Shown: positions 34,531 to 43,631, numbered from the stretch's first letter. The stretch: 64,000 nt of DNA from Thermomonas carbonis (GCF_014396975.1 NZ_CP060719.1:2576001-2640000); one strand, 5' to 3'. Notes: generated by a model not told the origin, from the sequence alone. Made by a program: numbers and translations.

Positions 34531-34934
34531 CCGTCAACACGAACGCTGCAGTTCTTTGCCGGGATTTCAACACTAATCTTTGGTGGTGCCGAACCAGAGC
34601 ATTGCGTAACGATTACTTGGGAGGCCCGTCTCATATGGGCAGAAAATTTCTGAATCTCCCCGCTAGTATGTGGTTTCCCGACCTTAGAAACGTAAAGTTC
34701 GTAGCCACCTCTCCGCACACGGAGGCCCATGTAGATGTCGCCGCTTTGTACCGGCACGTGAGACTCCTCGGGGAAGCCCTCTGCATCGAACCCGGCTCTA
34801 CGCAGCGCCTCCACAGCGCAACTCATGCCCCTAGCTGTCGGACTGTCAATCTCAACCCTTGTCTCTGAGATTGGATCACATCCCAGGCAAGTAGAAGCTA
34901 GTAGAACAATCGCAACGACGGGAAATCCTTTCAT
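34527..34934 (-). CDS. Putative lipoprotein
   Basis: 135 aa. Lipobox STCLGC at about residues 14-19. Three more cysteines. Function unknown. Confidence 0.65.
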   Translation of the reverse strand: MKGFPVVAIVLLASTCLGCDPISETRVEIDSPTARGMSCAVEALRRAGFDAEGFPEESHVPVQSGDIYMGLRVRRGGYELYVSKVGKPHTSGEIQKFSAHMRRASQVIVTQCSGSAPPKISVEIPAKNCSVRVDG

Positions 34935-34941
34935 TGACGGC

Positions 34942-35044
34942 TAACGCCTGAGTTAAGCCGCACCGATTTGCGGCGTTGTGCGAGTGAAGATTAGCAAGAC
35001 TTGCACGACGCCGCGAAGCGGTGTCGGCTTGGACGAATTGTTAG
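34942..35044 (-). other. attC 76
   Basis: Type 3, 103 bp. Confidence 0.96.
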
Positions 35045-35254
35045 CGCGGTGCGTAGTCACAGAGCCTCAGATGGCCAACCTGATTGCATCCTGGCCGTCG
35101 AAGGTGGCGTTCGGTCAGGGCCAGCCACCGCTTTCCCGAAAAACCAACGCCTGAAGAAGCGTTTTTGCTGGCTGATCGCGAGCAATTGCGACAACAGCTG
35201 AGAACAACAGAATAATTTTTAGAGCAAATTCCGTGAACTCGTTCTACCCCGCGC
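35045..35254. repeat. ORF-less cassette insert, family B
   Basis: 210 nt; conserved inverted ends and GGCGTTCGGTCAGGGCCAGCC block. Confidence 0.85.
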
Positions 35255-35355
35255 TAACGCCTGAGTTAAGCCGGACCGCTGCGCGGAACGGCGGAGTGGT
35301 ACACGTCACCATGCAGCCGAGCCGCGAAGCGGTCTCGGCTTGAACGAATTGTTAG
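35255..35355 (-). other. attC 77
   Basis: Type 1, 101 bp. Confidence 0.97.
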
Positions 35356-35360
35356 CTCTC

Positions 35361-36110
35361 TTACTCATTGGGTTTTGGCTTAGGCGTGAGGCTATCTCTG
35401 AGTGCAAGAACTTGTTTACGCCGATCCGCTCGCAATGCAGGAACCACATAGATTTCATGCAGCACTTCAGAAAGTGAGGCAAGGATCACTCGCAGATGCT
35501 TGGATTGCCAGCCGTCGTAGGAATTTTCATGAACCTTGGCGCTTGTTACCTGTTGGATCGTAAGAAGAGTGTCGAAGAACGTGGGGTCGACCTCCGGGTG
35601 CTTTTCCTTCAGTGACTTGATCCGCTCGTCATAGTTCTCTCCTTCCGCTTCACTCAGTACGCCAAGCTCATAAACGATCTTGCGCGCACAGGCTGACGCG
35701 CCGGTCAAATAGTTACTCTTAAGACACCCCTCTGCTTCCGTAAGAAGTTCCCGGAGCGGTCGTGGCACTCTGTCGTCTAGAACGAAGAACGAGGTCGGTA
35801 CAGAGTAAAAGAACAGTCCGTCAAGGATCTCACTGAGGCTGCTACCTTCCACTTGCCGAAAGCGGTACGTGGTAGTGCCGCTCCAAGAGCCGGAGTTAAC
35901 TACGCCTGGGGGATCAAACGACAAGTGCATTGACTTGTGGTGGCATGACTCGCAGCGCACGAAGTACGCGGTGCAGGGCTTTTCATCCGTCCAGTCAAAA
36001 GTGACATGGTCGTACACGTGATAGGCAACGTGTCGCCGATTGCAGAATGGACAGTTGTAGACCCTTCCATCTACGAAGTACTTCGAGTCGAGGTGCGATT
36101 GATCTGTCAT
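35361..36110 (-). CDS. Zinc-ribbon plus DUF4145-like (HEPN-related) protein
   Basis: 249 aa from MTDQSHLDSK, the largest cassette gene here. CPFCNRRH and CESCHH pairs (about residues 20-60) form a zinc ribbon. The C-terminal part (ACARKIVYELGVLSE ... SAKVHENSYDGW) follows DUF4145, a HEPN-related domain seen next to restriction and defence genes. Confidence 0.7.
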   Translation of the reverse strand: MTDQSHLDSKYFVDGRVYNCPFCNRRHVAYHVYDHVTFDWTDEKPCTAYFVRCESCHHKSMHLSFDPPGVVNSGSWSGTTTYRFRQVEGSSLSEILDGLFFYSVPTSFFVLDDRVPRPLRELLTEAEGCLKSNYLTGASACARKIVYELGVLSEAEGENYDERIKSLKEKHPEVDPTFFDTLLTIQQVTSAKVHENSYDGWQSKHLRVILASLSEVLHEIYVVPALRADRRKQVLALRDSLTPKPKPNE

Positions 36111-36118
36111 AAGAGAGC

Positions 36119-36219
36119 TAACGCCTGAGTTAAGCCGGACCGCTGCGCGGAACGGCGGAGTGGTACACGTCACCATGCAGCCGAGCCGCGAAGCGGTCTC
36201 GGCTTGAACGAATTGTTAG
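36119..36219 (-). other. attC 78
   Basis: Type 1, 101 bp. Confidence 0.97.
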
Positions 36220-36221
36220 CC

Positions 36222-36662
36222 CTACACGCGATCAAGTAGTTCATGGGACGGGCCATAGCCAATCTTCCACCCAGCGAAGCAGCCAAGGACGCCGCACGTT
36301 GAACAGCGGTATCCCACGTAAAGCCATTTGATATCTGTGCTATCTGCGTAGAGGGAGAATCCAACTCCTATATTGGCACCCGAAGATTGGCACTCACTAC
36401 ATTGCCAGCTCTCCGGCTCAGCGTCACTCCAATACTCTTGACTGTCGCAGATGAAGTGCGCAACTCCGCACGCAGTGCATGTTCTGCGGGCAACCCCCTC
36501 GTTGTCGTCGGCTTCAAGGCTGAATTGATCGGATCCGCAACTGCAGCGGGCTAAGCGGAACACGTGGGTCTGGTATCCATCAGAACTGTAAGCCTCCAGG
36601 TACTCCTCTATGTCTTGAGGAGCACTGCCGACCCACCACCTTCCGGTCGTATCGATAGTCAT
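36222..36662 (-). CDS. Multi-zinc-ribbon protein, function unknown
   Basis: 146 aa, soluble. Four cysteine pairs in order: CSCG, CTACG, CSEC and CSTCG, compatible with two zinc ribbons. No catalytic motif recognised. Confidence 0.65.
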   Translation of the reverse strand: MTIDTTGRWWVGSAPQDIEEYLEAYSSDGYQTHVFRLARCSCGSDQFSLEADDNEGVARRTCTACGVAHFICDSQEYWSDAEPESWQCSECQSSGANIGVGFSLYADSTDIKWLYVGYRCSTCGVLGCFAGWKIGYGPSHELLDRV

Positions 36663-36671
36663 CTGTAGGGC

Positions 36672-36773
36672 TAACGCCTGAGTTAAGACGGACCGCTGCG
36701 CGGAACGGCGGCGTGCTACACGCTAGCACGCAAGCCGAGCCGCGAAGCGGTCTCGGCTTGAACGAATTGTTAG
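36672..36773 (-). other. attC 79
   Basis: Type 5, 102 bp. Confidence 0.96.
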
Positions 36774-37138
36774 GTGCCGCCCTTACTCCCAAAAAGCGCT
36801 AGCAGAAAGACATACACGCCGGCTGGAATGAGTAGCCCTGTCAATGCTGCGAGATGTGCCAGCCACGCGGCTGAAATCCCAACTGCAACCGCAAAGATGA
36901 TGTACAAGCTGGTCATTCCTAGGATCGGAATCAGGTACGCATAGGACGTGCGTTGCAGAGCACCACGTCTGAGCAGCGGAAGAAATATGCCTAAAGACAG
37001 CAAATGGGTCGCCGCAGAGAACGCGATTGATCCGAAGAAAAGCAGGCCCAACAGTTCTGCTTGTCCAGGACCCGAAGCTATACAGATCGAGGGCAATGAA
37101 CTGAGAGCAGCAAATGCTGGCAGGCGATACTGGTTCAT
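36770..37138 (-). CDS. Small membrane protein, function unknown
   Basis: 122 aa from the ATG (an in-frame GTG lies two codons upstream). Hydrophobic leader plus three helices (about residues 27-55, 66-90 and 92-115). Confidence 0.6.
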   Translation of the reverse strand: MNQYRLPAFAALSSLPSICIASGPGQAELLGLLFFGSIAFSAATHLLSLGIFLPLLRRGALQRTSYAYLIPILGMTSLYIIFAVAVGISAAWLAHLAALTGLLIPAGVYVFLLALFGSKGGT

Positions 37139-37145
37139 AGGCACC

Positions 37146-37249
37146 TAACGCCTGAGTTAAGCCGGGCCGATTTGCGGCCTTGGGCAAGTGAAACTTGCAA
37201 GGAACTTGCACGAGGCCGCGAAGCGGTCTCGGCTTGAACGAATTGTTAG
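37146..37249 (-). other. attC 80
   Basis: Type 4, 104 bp. Confidence 0.96.
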
Positions 37250-37461
37250 ACCGGTGCCAGCCGTGCTTTTTGACCAACGAACCGATCTGACCTGAGTCTA
37301 GTGCCGACAACCGCTCTTTGCGAGATGCCGAACCCAGAAACGGAGTGCCGGCCGCTCTAGCCGGCACGGAGTTTGTGGCGAGGATCAAAGGCCTGGAACA
37401 GGCGAGGGCCCGCGGCTCCGAGCGTTTCGCTTGTTGACCGGCATTTGTTTCTGGACCGGTC
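37250..37461. repeat. ORF-less cassette insert, family A
   Basis: 212 nt; hairpin kept. Confidence 0.85.
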
Positions 37462-37564
37462 TAACGCCTGAGTTAAGCCGGGCCGCTTTGCGGCCTTGGG
37501 CAAGTGAAACTCAATGGTACTTGCACGAGGCCGCGAAGCGGGCTCGGCTTGAACGAATTGTTAG
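37462..37564 (-). other. attC 81
   Basis: Type 4, 103 bp. Confidence 0.96.
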
Positions 37565-37577
37565 GCCTCAGCCTTAA

Positions 37578-37796
37578 CTACTCGGGCCTAAGTGGGAACA
37601 ACGGTTCCGAGCTTGCCTTGTATGCGCTGTAGCCGCCGCCAATCTGTAGGCCGCGAGCTTCAGCCAGCACGACAATTGCACCCATGAATTCGTTGGCCTG
37701 ATCCACCGTGATGAGTCCGCCGCCATCTTGCTCAATTGCGAAGTTGAATTCCCAAGCGACCTGCGGTTCGTTGCCAGACATTCGCTGGTACTCCAT
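37578..37796 (-). CDS. Small hypothetical protein
   Basis: 72 aa from MEYQRMSGNEP (or 67 aa from the next Met). EFNFAIEQDGGGLITVDQAN; soluble, function unknown. Confidence 0.6.
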   Translation of the reverse strand: MEYQRMSGNEPQVAWEFNFAIEQDGGGLITVDQANEFMGAIVVLAEARGLQIGGGYSAYKASSEPLFPLRPE

Positions 37797-37802
37797 GAGG
37801 CC

Positions 37803-37905
37803 TAACGCCTGAGTTAAGCCGCACCGATTTGCGGCGTTGTGCAAGTGAAGATTAGCAAGACTTGCACGACGCCGCGAAGCGGTGTCGGCTTGGACGAATT
37901 GTTAG
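37803..37905 (-). other. attC 82
   Basis: Type 3, 103 bp. Confidence 0.96.
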
Positions 37906-38090
37906 CCCGCTGAAGCCGGCTGTTCTTGCAGATTGGAAGCGAACTGAGTTCATTTGAAGCCAAGAAATGTTTCACCGCGCGGAGTTGTAGCGGGTTTGAG
38001 GTGCGACGGAGCGCGGGCGAGAGGCGATCAGGGAAGATCTTCGGGCTTTGCCGAGAATGCTCTAAGCGATGATCTATTTCTTCTGCGGGC
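37906..38090. repeat. ORF-less cassette insert, family C
   Basis: 185 nt; close copy of 6073-6258. Confidence 0.85.
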
Positions 38091-38193
38091 TAACGCCTGA
38101 GTTAAGCCGCACCGATTTGCGGCGTTGTGCAAGTGAAGATTAGCAAGACTTGCACGACGCCGCGAAGCGGTGTCGGCTTGGACGAATTGTTAG
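38091..38193 (-). other. attC 83
   Basis: Type 3, 103 bp. Confidence 0.96.
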
Positions 38194-38402
38194 CGCGGTG
38201 CGTAGTCACAGAGGCTCAGATGGCCAACCTGATTGCATCCCGGCCGTCGAAGGTGGCGTTCGGTCAGGGCCAGCCGCCGCTTTTTCCGAGAACCAATGCC
38301 TGGAGAAGATCGACAGTTGCTGATCGCGAGCACTCTCGGGGAGGGCGGGAGCCAGCATAAATTTTCTAAGAGCAGGTTCCGTGAACTCGTTCTACCCCGC
38401 GC
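38194..38402. repeat. ORF-less cassette insert, family B
   Basis: 209 nt; forms a run of two ORF-less cassettes (C then B), both with type 3 attC. Confidence 0.85.
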
Positions 38403-38503
38403 TAACGCCTGAGTTAAGCCGGACCGCTGCGCGGAACGGCGGAGTGGTACACGTCACCATGCAGCCGAGCCGCGAAGCGGTCTCGGCTTGAACGAATTGT
38501 TAG
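38403..38503 (-). other. attC 84
   Basis: Type 1, 101 bp. Confidence 0.97.
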
Positions 38504-38838
38504 GCCGCAGTGCGTTGGTTCAACGCCAACAAAAGCCATAGCAATATTGCTGCAACTGAAGCGCTTAGCAAGTAGAGGATTGGAAGATCACCCAGCGTCA
38601 CGGGCATCATTTGAAGGGCCCGAGCATCTGGATGGTTCATAGATGACAGCCGAAACTCATAGATGGCCAAAACCGCGAGTGGAGTAGCAAGCGCCAGTCC
38701 CACGACGGTCCAGAGCGATCTACCGGCCTTAGGGGTTCTCTGAAGGAAGAGTCGGCGAGCCGGGTAAATGCCTGAGACAGCAATCAATGCGATGACTGCT
38801 GAGGAGCCAAACATCACATAGCCGATAGTTTCGTACAT
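38500..38838 (-). CDS. Small membrane protein, function unknown
   Basis: 112 aa with three transmembrane helices (about residues 5-25, 42-60 and 84-106). Confidence 0.6.
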   Translation of the reverse strand: MYETIGYVMFGSSAVIALIAVSGIYPARRLFLQRTPKAGRSLWTVVGLALATPLAVLAIYEFRLSSMNHPDARALQMMPVTLGDLPILYLLSASVAAILLWLLLALNQRTAA

Positions 38839-38844
38839 GCGGCC

Positions 38845-38945
38845 TAACGCCTGAGTTAAGCCGGACCGCTGCGCGGAACGGCGAAGTGGTACACGTCACC
38901 ATGCAGCCGAGCCGCGAAGCGGTCTCGGCTTGAACGAATTGTTAG
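38845..38945 (-). other. attC 85
   Basis: Type 1, 101 bp. Confidence 0.97.
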
Positions 38946-39256
38946 GCCTCACCCGTTCTCTGTTCTGGTAGCGGATTGTCAGCTGTGGAACGTTCTACGA
39001 TGCGCAATGTGAGCTCATCTCCAACGGATAGTTGAGCGTGATGCCAATGAAGGTGGACGTGCATCGGCTCATCTGTGGCCGACGTGAGTCCCGTGAGACT
39101 GGTCTCTAGGATGCACGAATCCTTTAAGTTGGCCGTGCCTTGTGATGCAGATCCTAGTTTCCCTCGCGCAGTGAGGGTATGGGATAGCACGCTCAAGCTA
39201 TCTGAGCCAGCAGACGAAACTAATTTGCCGTTGACTACCAGTTCGATGACGATCAT
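38942..39256 (-). CDS. Hypothetical protein
   Basis: 104 aa, soluble and beta-rich with a His-rich strand (MHVHLHWHHAQL). No family recognised. Confidence 0.55.
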   Translation of the reverse strand: MIVIELVVNGKLVSSAGSDSLSVLSHTLTARGKLGSASQGTANLKDSCILETSLTGLTSATDEPMHVHLHWHHAQLSVGDELTLRIVERSTADNPLPEQRTGEA

Positions 39257-39266
39257 TTGTGAGGCC

Positions 39267-39369
39267 TAACGCCTGAGTTAAGCCGCACCGATTTGCGGCG
39301 TTGTGGAAGTGAAGATTAGCAAGACTTGCACGACGCCGCGAAGCGGTGTCGGCTTGGACGAATTGTTAG
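39267..39369 (-). other. attC 86
   Basis: Type 3, 103 bp. Confidence 0.96.
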
Positions 39370-39578
39370 CGCGGTGCGTAGTCACAGAGGCTCAGATTGC
39401 CAACCTGATTGCATCCCGGCCGTCGAAGCTGGCGTTCGGTCAGGGCCAGCCACCGCTTTTCCCGAGAACCAACGCCTGGACAAGATCGGCAGTTGCTGAT
39501 CGCGAGCACTTTCGGGGAGGGCGGGAGCAAGCACAAATTTTCTAAGAGCAAGTTCTGTGAACTCGTTCTACCCCGCGC
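39370..39578. repeat. ORF-less cassette insert, family B
   Basis: 209 nt; followed directly by a family A cassette. Confidence 0.85.
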
Positions 39579-39683
39579 TAACGCCTGAGCTAAGCCGGGC
39601 CGCTGCGCGGCATTGGCGATGGTCAAATCATAGCCGGCCAGCGCCGAGGCCGCGAAGCGGGCTCGGCTTGAGCGAATTGTTAG
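39579..39683 (-). other. attC 87
   Basis: Type 4 variant, 105 bp, with GAGCTAAGCC instead of GAGTTAAGCC and GAGCGAATTG. Confidence 0.93.
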
Positions 39684-39900
39684 ACCGGTGCCAGCCGTGC
39701 TTTTGGCCAACGAACTGATCTGACTTGAGTCTAGTGCCGACAACTGCTCTTTGCGAGCAAGTCGAACCCAGAAACGGAGTGCCGGCGCTCTGGCCGGCAC
39801 GGAGTTTGTGGCGAGGATCAGAGGCCTGGGCGAGGCGAGGGAAGAAAAAACACCAATATGGCTTGACGCTTGTTGACCGGCCTTTGTTTCTGGACCGGTC
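39684..39900. repeat. ORF-less cassette insert, family A
   Basis: 217 nt; hairpin kept with loop GCTCTG. Confidence 0.85.
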
Positions 39901-40002
39901 TAACGCCTGAGTTAAGACGGACCGCTTTGCGGAACGGCGGCGTGCTACACGCTAGCACGCAAGCCGAGCCGCGAAGCGGTCTCGGCTTGAACGAATTGTT
40001 AG
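39901..40002 (-). other. attC 88
   Basis: Type 5, 102 bp. Confidence 0.96.
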
Positions 40003-40439
40003 CGGGCAGACACGCGCCAAACAACCGATACACCTCCAGAGTTGTGCACGCCCACAAGAACAGGTTTAGATGACGCGTCTGCTGGACAGCGATAGAAAAC
40101 GTACGAGCTGAGTAGCTGGCGCTCAGTTGGCCACCATTCCTGCCTGTAGCGCGATGGCTTAGCTTCTGAAGCTGGGATGAGCTTGCACTGTGCGGGTGGC
40201 CGCCAAGCCGTGCCTAGCTTGTGCTTGAAAGAAAGAGCGCTTTCGTTAGTGTCGATGTTATGGATTTCATGGAGTTCGGTTGCTGAGTCAGGGAGCCATG
40301 AGGGAATCCAACCGCTTGAGATGCCGCCTCTCGATTTGACTTCAGTCATGTCGGAATAGGTGGTCTCCAAAACATCAAGAGGGCCACAACCCGCCAGCAA
40401 ACTGCCGAAGATGCAAATGGCTGCGCTTAGTTGCTTCAT
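39999..40439 (-). CDS. Putative lipoprotein
   Basis: 146 aa. Lipobox SLLAGC at about residues 13-18. Mature part aromatic-rich (SGWIPSWLPDSATELHEIHN); similar 'STELHEIHN' stretches occur in other small bacterial lipoproteins. Function unknown. Confidence 0.65.
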   Translation of the reverse strand: MKQLSAAICIFGSLLAGCGPLDVLETTYSDMTEVKSRGGISSGWIPSWLPDSATELHEIHNIDTNESALSFKHKLGTAWRPPAQCKLIPASEAKPSRYRQEWWPTERQLLSSYVFYRCPADASSKPVLVGVHNSGGVSVVWRVSAR

Positions 40440-40445
40440 GCCCGC

Positions 40446-40546
40446 TAACGCCTGAGTTAAGCCGGACCGCTGCGCGGAACGGCGGAGTGGTACACGTCAC
40501 CATGCAGCCGAGCCGCGAAGCGGTCTCGGCTTGAACGAATTGTTAG
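40446..40546 (-). other. attC 89
   Basis: Type 1, 101 bp. Confidence 0.97.
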
Positions 40547-40968
40547 GTGGGCCCTGGATACAATTGAGTGATATTTGAGTCAAACGCTGTGCGCATGACT
40601 TGAGGCAGCCAACTTTCTTTGCGCAACGCAGTACGAAGATTGGCAGGAATTTGGTCCAAGAGTTGGTCCCAACGCTTGGCCGTCTCTGGGACCGAGCACG
40701 AGGCGCCATCTTTGAGAATGAAGGTGATCCAAATCGTGTCCCAAGTGAAATCATCAGTCTGTCCGGCGAAGACTCTTTCAATCTCTGACCATGCGACAAA
40801 ATTCTCCGAGCCACCTGGGGCAAGAAACGGTCGATAGTCGATATGAGAGATGACAAGCCCGCCAGGCTGGAAAGAGACTTGCCAGTCGTCAGCTGGTCGT
40901 AAAAGGAAGCCACGTTTGCCAGCCTCAATCCGATAGCGAATGAAATCGCGAAATTTCACGATGCCCAC
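40543..40968 (-). CDS. Hypothetical protein
   Basis: 141 aa, GTG start. Soluble alpha/beta text (WSEIERVFAGQTDDFTWDTIW). It reads like a PH-domain-type bacterial protein but no definite match. Confidence 0.55.
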   Translation of the reverse strand: MGIVKFRDFIRYRIEAGKRGFLLRPADDWQVSFQPGGLVISHIDYRPFLAPGGSENFVAWSEIERVFAGQTDDFTWDTIWITFILKDGASCSVPETAKRWDQLLDQIPANLRTALRKESWLPQVMRTAFDSNITQLYPGPT

Positions 40969-40969
40969 C

Positions 40970-41072
40970 TAACGCCTGAGTTAAGCCGCACCGATTTGCG
41001 GCGTTGTGGAAGTGAAGATTAGCAAGACTTGCACGACGCCGCGAAGCGGTGTCGGCTTGGACGAATTGTTAT
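40970..41072 (-). other. attC 90 (GTTAT end)
   Basis: Type 3, 103 bp; core GTTATGC. Confidence 0.94.
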
Positions 41073-41287
41073 GCGCCTGATGCAGTGGGTGAACCCGGCG
41101 GGCTGAAGTGATCTTAAGCCCGCGAAGATCGGGATGCGATTGCCACATCACGAAAGACAGGCCGGTAGGCGGTGCGGATCTGCCTTTGCCAACGAACAAC
41201 TGCACACAGCCAACACCAAACCACTGAATTGCAACTTGGTCACTGTTGCCAAAAAAGATCGAAAAGCTCTTTGCGTTTGACCGCGCA
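41073..41287. repeat. ORF-less cassette insert, family D
   Basis: 215 nt; close to 19198-19410, with the AAAAAAGATCGAAAAGCTCT end. Confidence 0.8.
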
Positions 41288-41389
41288 TAACGCCTGAGTT
41301 AAGACGGACCGCTTTGCGGAACGGCGGCGTGCTACACGCTAGCACGCAAGCCGAGCCGCGAAGCGGTCTCGGCTTGAACGAATTGTTAG
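41288..41389 (-). other. attC 91
   Basis: Type 5, 102 bp. Confidence 0.96.
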
Positions 41390-41406
41390 GCCGCTGCCCG
41401 GAATTT

Positions 41407-41877
41407 CTAGAGAAGTTCCCACTCAACAATAAAATCTGGATTCGCAGTCTGATTGCCTCTGGCTTTTGTTTCTTGATGGTGTCTGGTCGCGGTCTTGTTA
41501 GTGAGATCAAATTCAAGGATCACATCTGCAACCTTTTTCCCAGACTTGGCGCGGATCTTTGTGTCTGTCCAGGATTCAATCGTGTATTCACTTAGGAGGG
41601 AGAACAGGGCGGAAGAGGGCATGCGCGGTTCATCTTCCTTTGTCATGAGTGCTGCGACCGCCTCAGTGCACGACATGGTCTCTTTGCGGCAAATGATCTG
41701 TACGGTGTTGATCTTTGACAAGGGCGGAGAACCTACCTCTGTGTCTGTAACCCACCGACCAGACGCTTCAATTGAGTCTGGGGTAACTGCTATTGAAGCT
41801 GGAAGAGCCCTAATCTGGTCGTCAGCTTGCGCGCAAGCCGTGAGGGATAGAAGGGCAATAATCACTATGGGTCTCAT
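41407..41877 (-). CDS. Putative lipoprotein
   Basis: 156 aa. Lipobox LLSLTAC at residues 9-15. Mature part beta-rich with a Cys pair (IICRKETMSC). Function unknown. Confidence 0.65.
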   Translation of the reverse strand: MRPIVIIALLSLTACAQADDQIRALPASIAVTPDSIEASGRWVTDTEVGSPPLSKINTVQIICRKETMSCTEAVAALMTKEDEPRMPSSALFSLLSEYTIESWTDTKIRAKSGKKVADVILEFDLTNKTATRHHQETKARGNQTANPDFIVEWELL

Positions 41878-41896
41878 TGAATGCTCTCCTGCGGCC

Positions 41897-41999
41897 TAAC
41901 GCCTGAGTTAAGCCGGACCGCTGCGCGGCCTTGGGCAAGTGAAACTTGCAAGAACTTGCACGAGGCCGCGAAGCGGGCTCGGCTTGAACGAATTGTTAG
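41897..41999 (-). other. attC 92
   Basis: Type 4 variant, 103 bp. Confidence 0.96.
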
Positions 42000-42409
42000 C
42001 GCCCAGGCCACGTACCCTTATGCACGACTTGCTCGCCAGCGAACGTGACCTTGTTAACGCGATAAGCCTCTCGGCCAAAGGTGAATTTGGCCCAGTACTC
42101 ACACTCACACATGATTGCGACGTCTGTTGGAGAGTGCAACTCATAATTTAGGTTCAGCGCATCTGTATGACCAACTACTGAGGGAGCCCGGCCGGATAAG
42201 CCGCATGCTGCGACCGTGTGCGTAAGAAAGCTGACCGTATCACCGGACGTAAGCCTCCAGACTTGGGGCCTTGCGTCCGTACCCTCAAAGTCCCCGCTGC
42301 AGCCAAGAAACTCGAACGACTGCAATGCGAGCGGCGATGCATGCTGAACTCTCACAGGCGTGCAGGCCGCGAGTATCAAGGTGACTAGTGTGATCGCGAT
42401 ATTCTTCAT
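41996..42409 (-). CDS. Putative lipoprotein
   Basis: 137 aa. Lipobox LILAAC at about residues 11-16; four more cysteines including MCECEYW. Function unknown. Confidence 0.65.
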   Translation of the reverse strand: MKNIAITLVTLILAACTPVRVQHASPLALQSFEFLGCSGDFEGTDARPQVWRLTSGDTVSFLTHTVAACGLSGRAPSVVGHTDALNLNYELHSPTDVAIMCECEYWAKFTFGREAYRVNKVTFAGEQVVHKGTWPGR

Positions 42410-42415
42410 GGGCGC

Positions 42416-42516
42416 TAACGCCTGAGTTAAGCCGGACCGCTGCGCGGAACGGCGGAGTGGTACACGTCACCATGCAGCCGAGCCGCGAAGCGGTCTCGGC
42501 TTGAACGAATTGTTAG
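42416..42516 (-). other. attC 93
   Basis: Type 1, 101 bp. Confidence 0.97.
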
Positions 42517-42524
42517 GTGCGCCC

Positions 42525-42833
42525 CTAGTCACCGAGGAACCAAACATATGAATGTGTTGTGCCATGAGCCTCGGAAACAAGTGTGATCAGGTCATCCAGC
42601 TGTTTAGCGGGCCTGCCGCCAGCGACCTTGGTACGGACTTGGTGCAACTCTGAGAGAAGATCAGGCAACTGCAGCTGGTTGAAGCAAGCGTCACCAGCAG
42701 GATCGATGTAACGAGCGCACGAACCGGGCTGTTGATATAGGAGCTTACTTAGGTTGCTCAGAAGGAAATCAGCGTCCGAAAGCTCGCCGAGAACTTCACC
42801 GCGTTCGTTCTTCCAGTAAACGTTGATTCCCAT
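42525..42833 (-). CDS. Hypothetical protein (second copy of 22863-23171)
   Basis: 102 aa; differs from the first copy at about four bases, one of them changing a residue. Older or separately acquired compared with the identical 15.1/33.7 kb pair. Confidence 0.65.
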   Translation of the reverse strand: MGINVYWKNERGEVLGELSDADFLLSNLSKLLYQQPGSCARYIDPAGDACFNQLQLPDLLSELHQVRTKVAGGRPAKQLDDLITLVSEAHGTTHSYVWFLGD

Positions 42834-42841
42834 TGCGCACC

Positions 42842-42942
42842 TAACGCCTGAGTTAAGCCGGACCGCTGCGCGGAACGGCGGAGTGGTACACGTCACCATG
42901 CAGCCGAGCCGCGAAGCGGTCTCGGCTTGAACGAATTGTTAG
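42842..42942 (-). other. attC 94
   Basis: Type 1, 101 bp. Confidence 0.97.
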
Positions 42943-43190
42943 GCCTCACGTGATTGTGCCCGGAAGAGCCCCGCCGACTCCAGAAAGAGCTCGCGTGCAA
43001 CCCGCTCGGCACCGGCGAGATCACGAACTGAGAATCCGTAAGCTGCTTCTGCTCGCGTGGCGACCCCGAGAGGAAGTCTGCTTTGGAGTGGCCAGTTGGC
43101 ACATATGTAACGGGCAACCGCCTGCTTGTCTGCAGAGAGCTGATGCAGATGGCTTCTGAGAAGTTCGATGGATCGCGAACCTACTGTCAT
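42939..43190 (-). CDS. Small hypothetical protein
   Basis: 83 aa, helical and basic. SIELLRSHLHQLSADKQAVARYICANWPL. No family recognised. Confidence 0.55.
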   Translation of the reverse strand: MTVGSRSIELLRSHLHQLSADKQAVARYICANWPLQSRLPLGVATRAEAAYGFSVRDLAGAERVARELFLESAGLFRAQSREA

Positions 43191-43196
43191 GAGGCC

Positions 43197-43297
43197 TAAC
43201 GCCTGAGTTAAGCCGGACCGCTGCGCGGAACGGCGGAGTGGTACACGTCACCATGCAGCCGAGCCGCGAAGCGGTCTCGGCTTGAACGAATTGTTAG
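43197..43297 (-). other. attC 95
   Basis: Type 1, 101 bp. Confidence 0.97.
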
Positions 43298-43311
43298 GTT
43301 TGACGCTCTTG

Positions 43312-43623
43312 CTAGTTGACCTTCATGGACACGGGCACGTCCTCACACTCAGGTCGTTCCGTGCCATCTGCTCTGACGGGAGGGAACTTCCAACGTTTCG
43401 CGGCTTGGAAAACGGCGCGATCCATCTTCTTGTCGCCGCTCGACTGGACCATTGAGATGTCATATGGACGCCCTTGCTTGTCAGCGCAGACCCGGATTAC
43501 TGCGGTTGCGTCAGCGCCGACCACTCCGATTGCTCGTACTGGCTGCGGCAAAGGGTCAGCGGCGAACGTATTCGCTGTTGCGATGCTCATGAGTGCCAAT
43601 AACAAGTTGCGGAAGTCTTTCAT
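43312..43623 (-). CDS. Secreted TonB-C-terminal-like protein
   Basis: 103 aa from MKDFRNLLLAL; signal peptide to about residue 22 (NTFAAD). ATAVIRVCADKQGRPYDISM and MDRAVFQAAKRWKFPPV follow the TonB C-terminal pattern. Like 30491-30856 it has no anchor or linker; a secreted stand-alone domain. Confidence 0.7.
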   Translation of the reverse strand: MKDFRNLLLALMSIATANTFAADPLPQPVRAIGVVGADATAVIRVCADKQGRPYDISMVQSSGDKKMDRAVFQAAKRWKFPPVRADGTERPECEDVPVSMKVN

Positions 43624-43631
43624 GTCAAACC

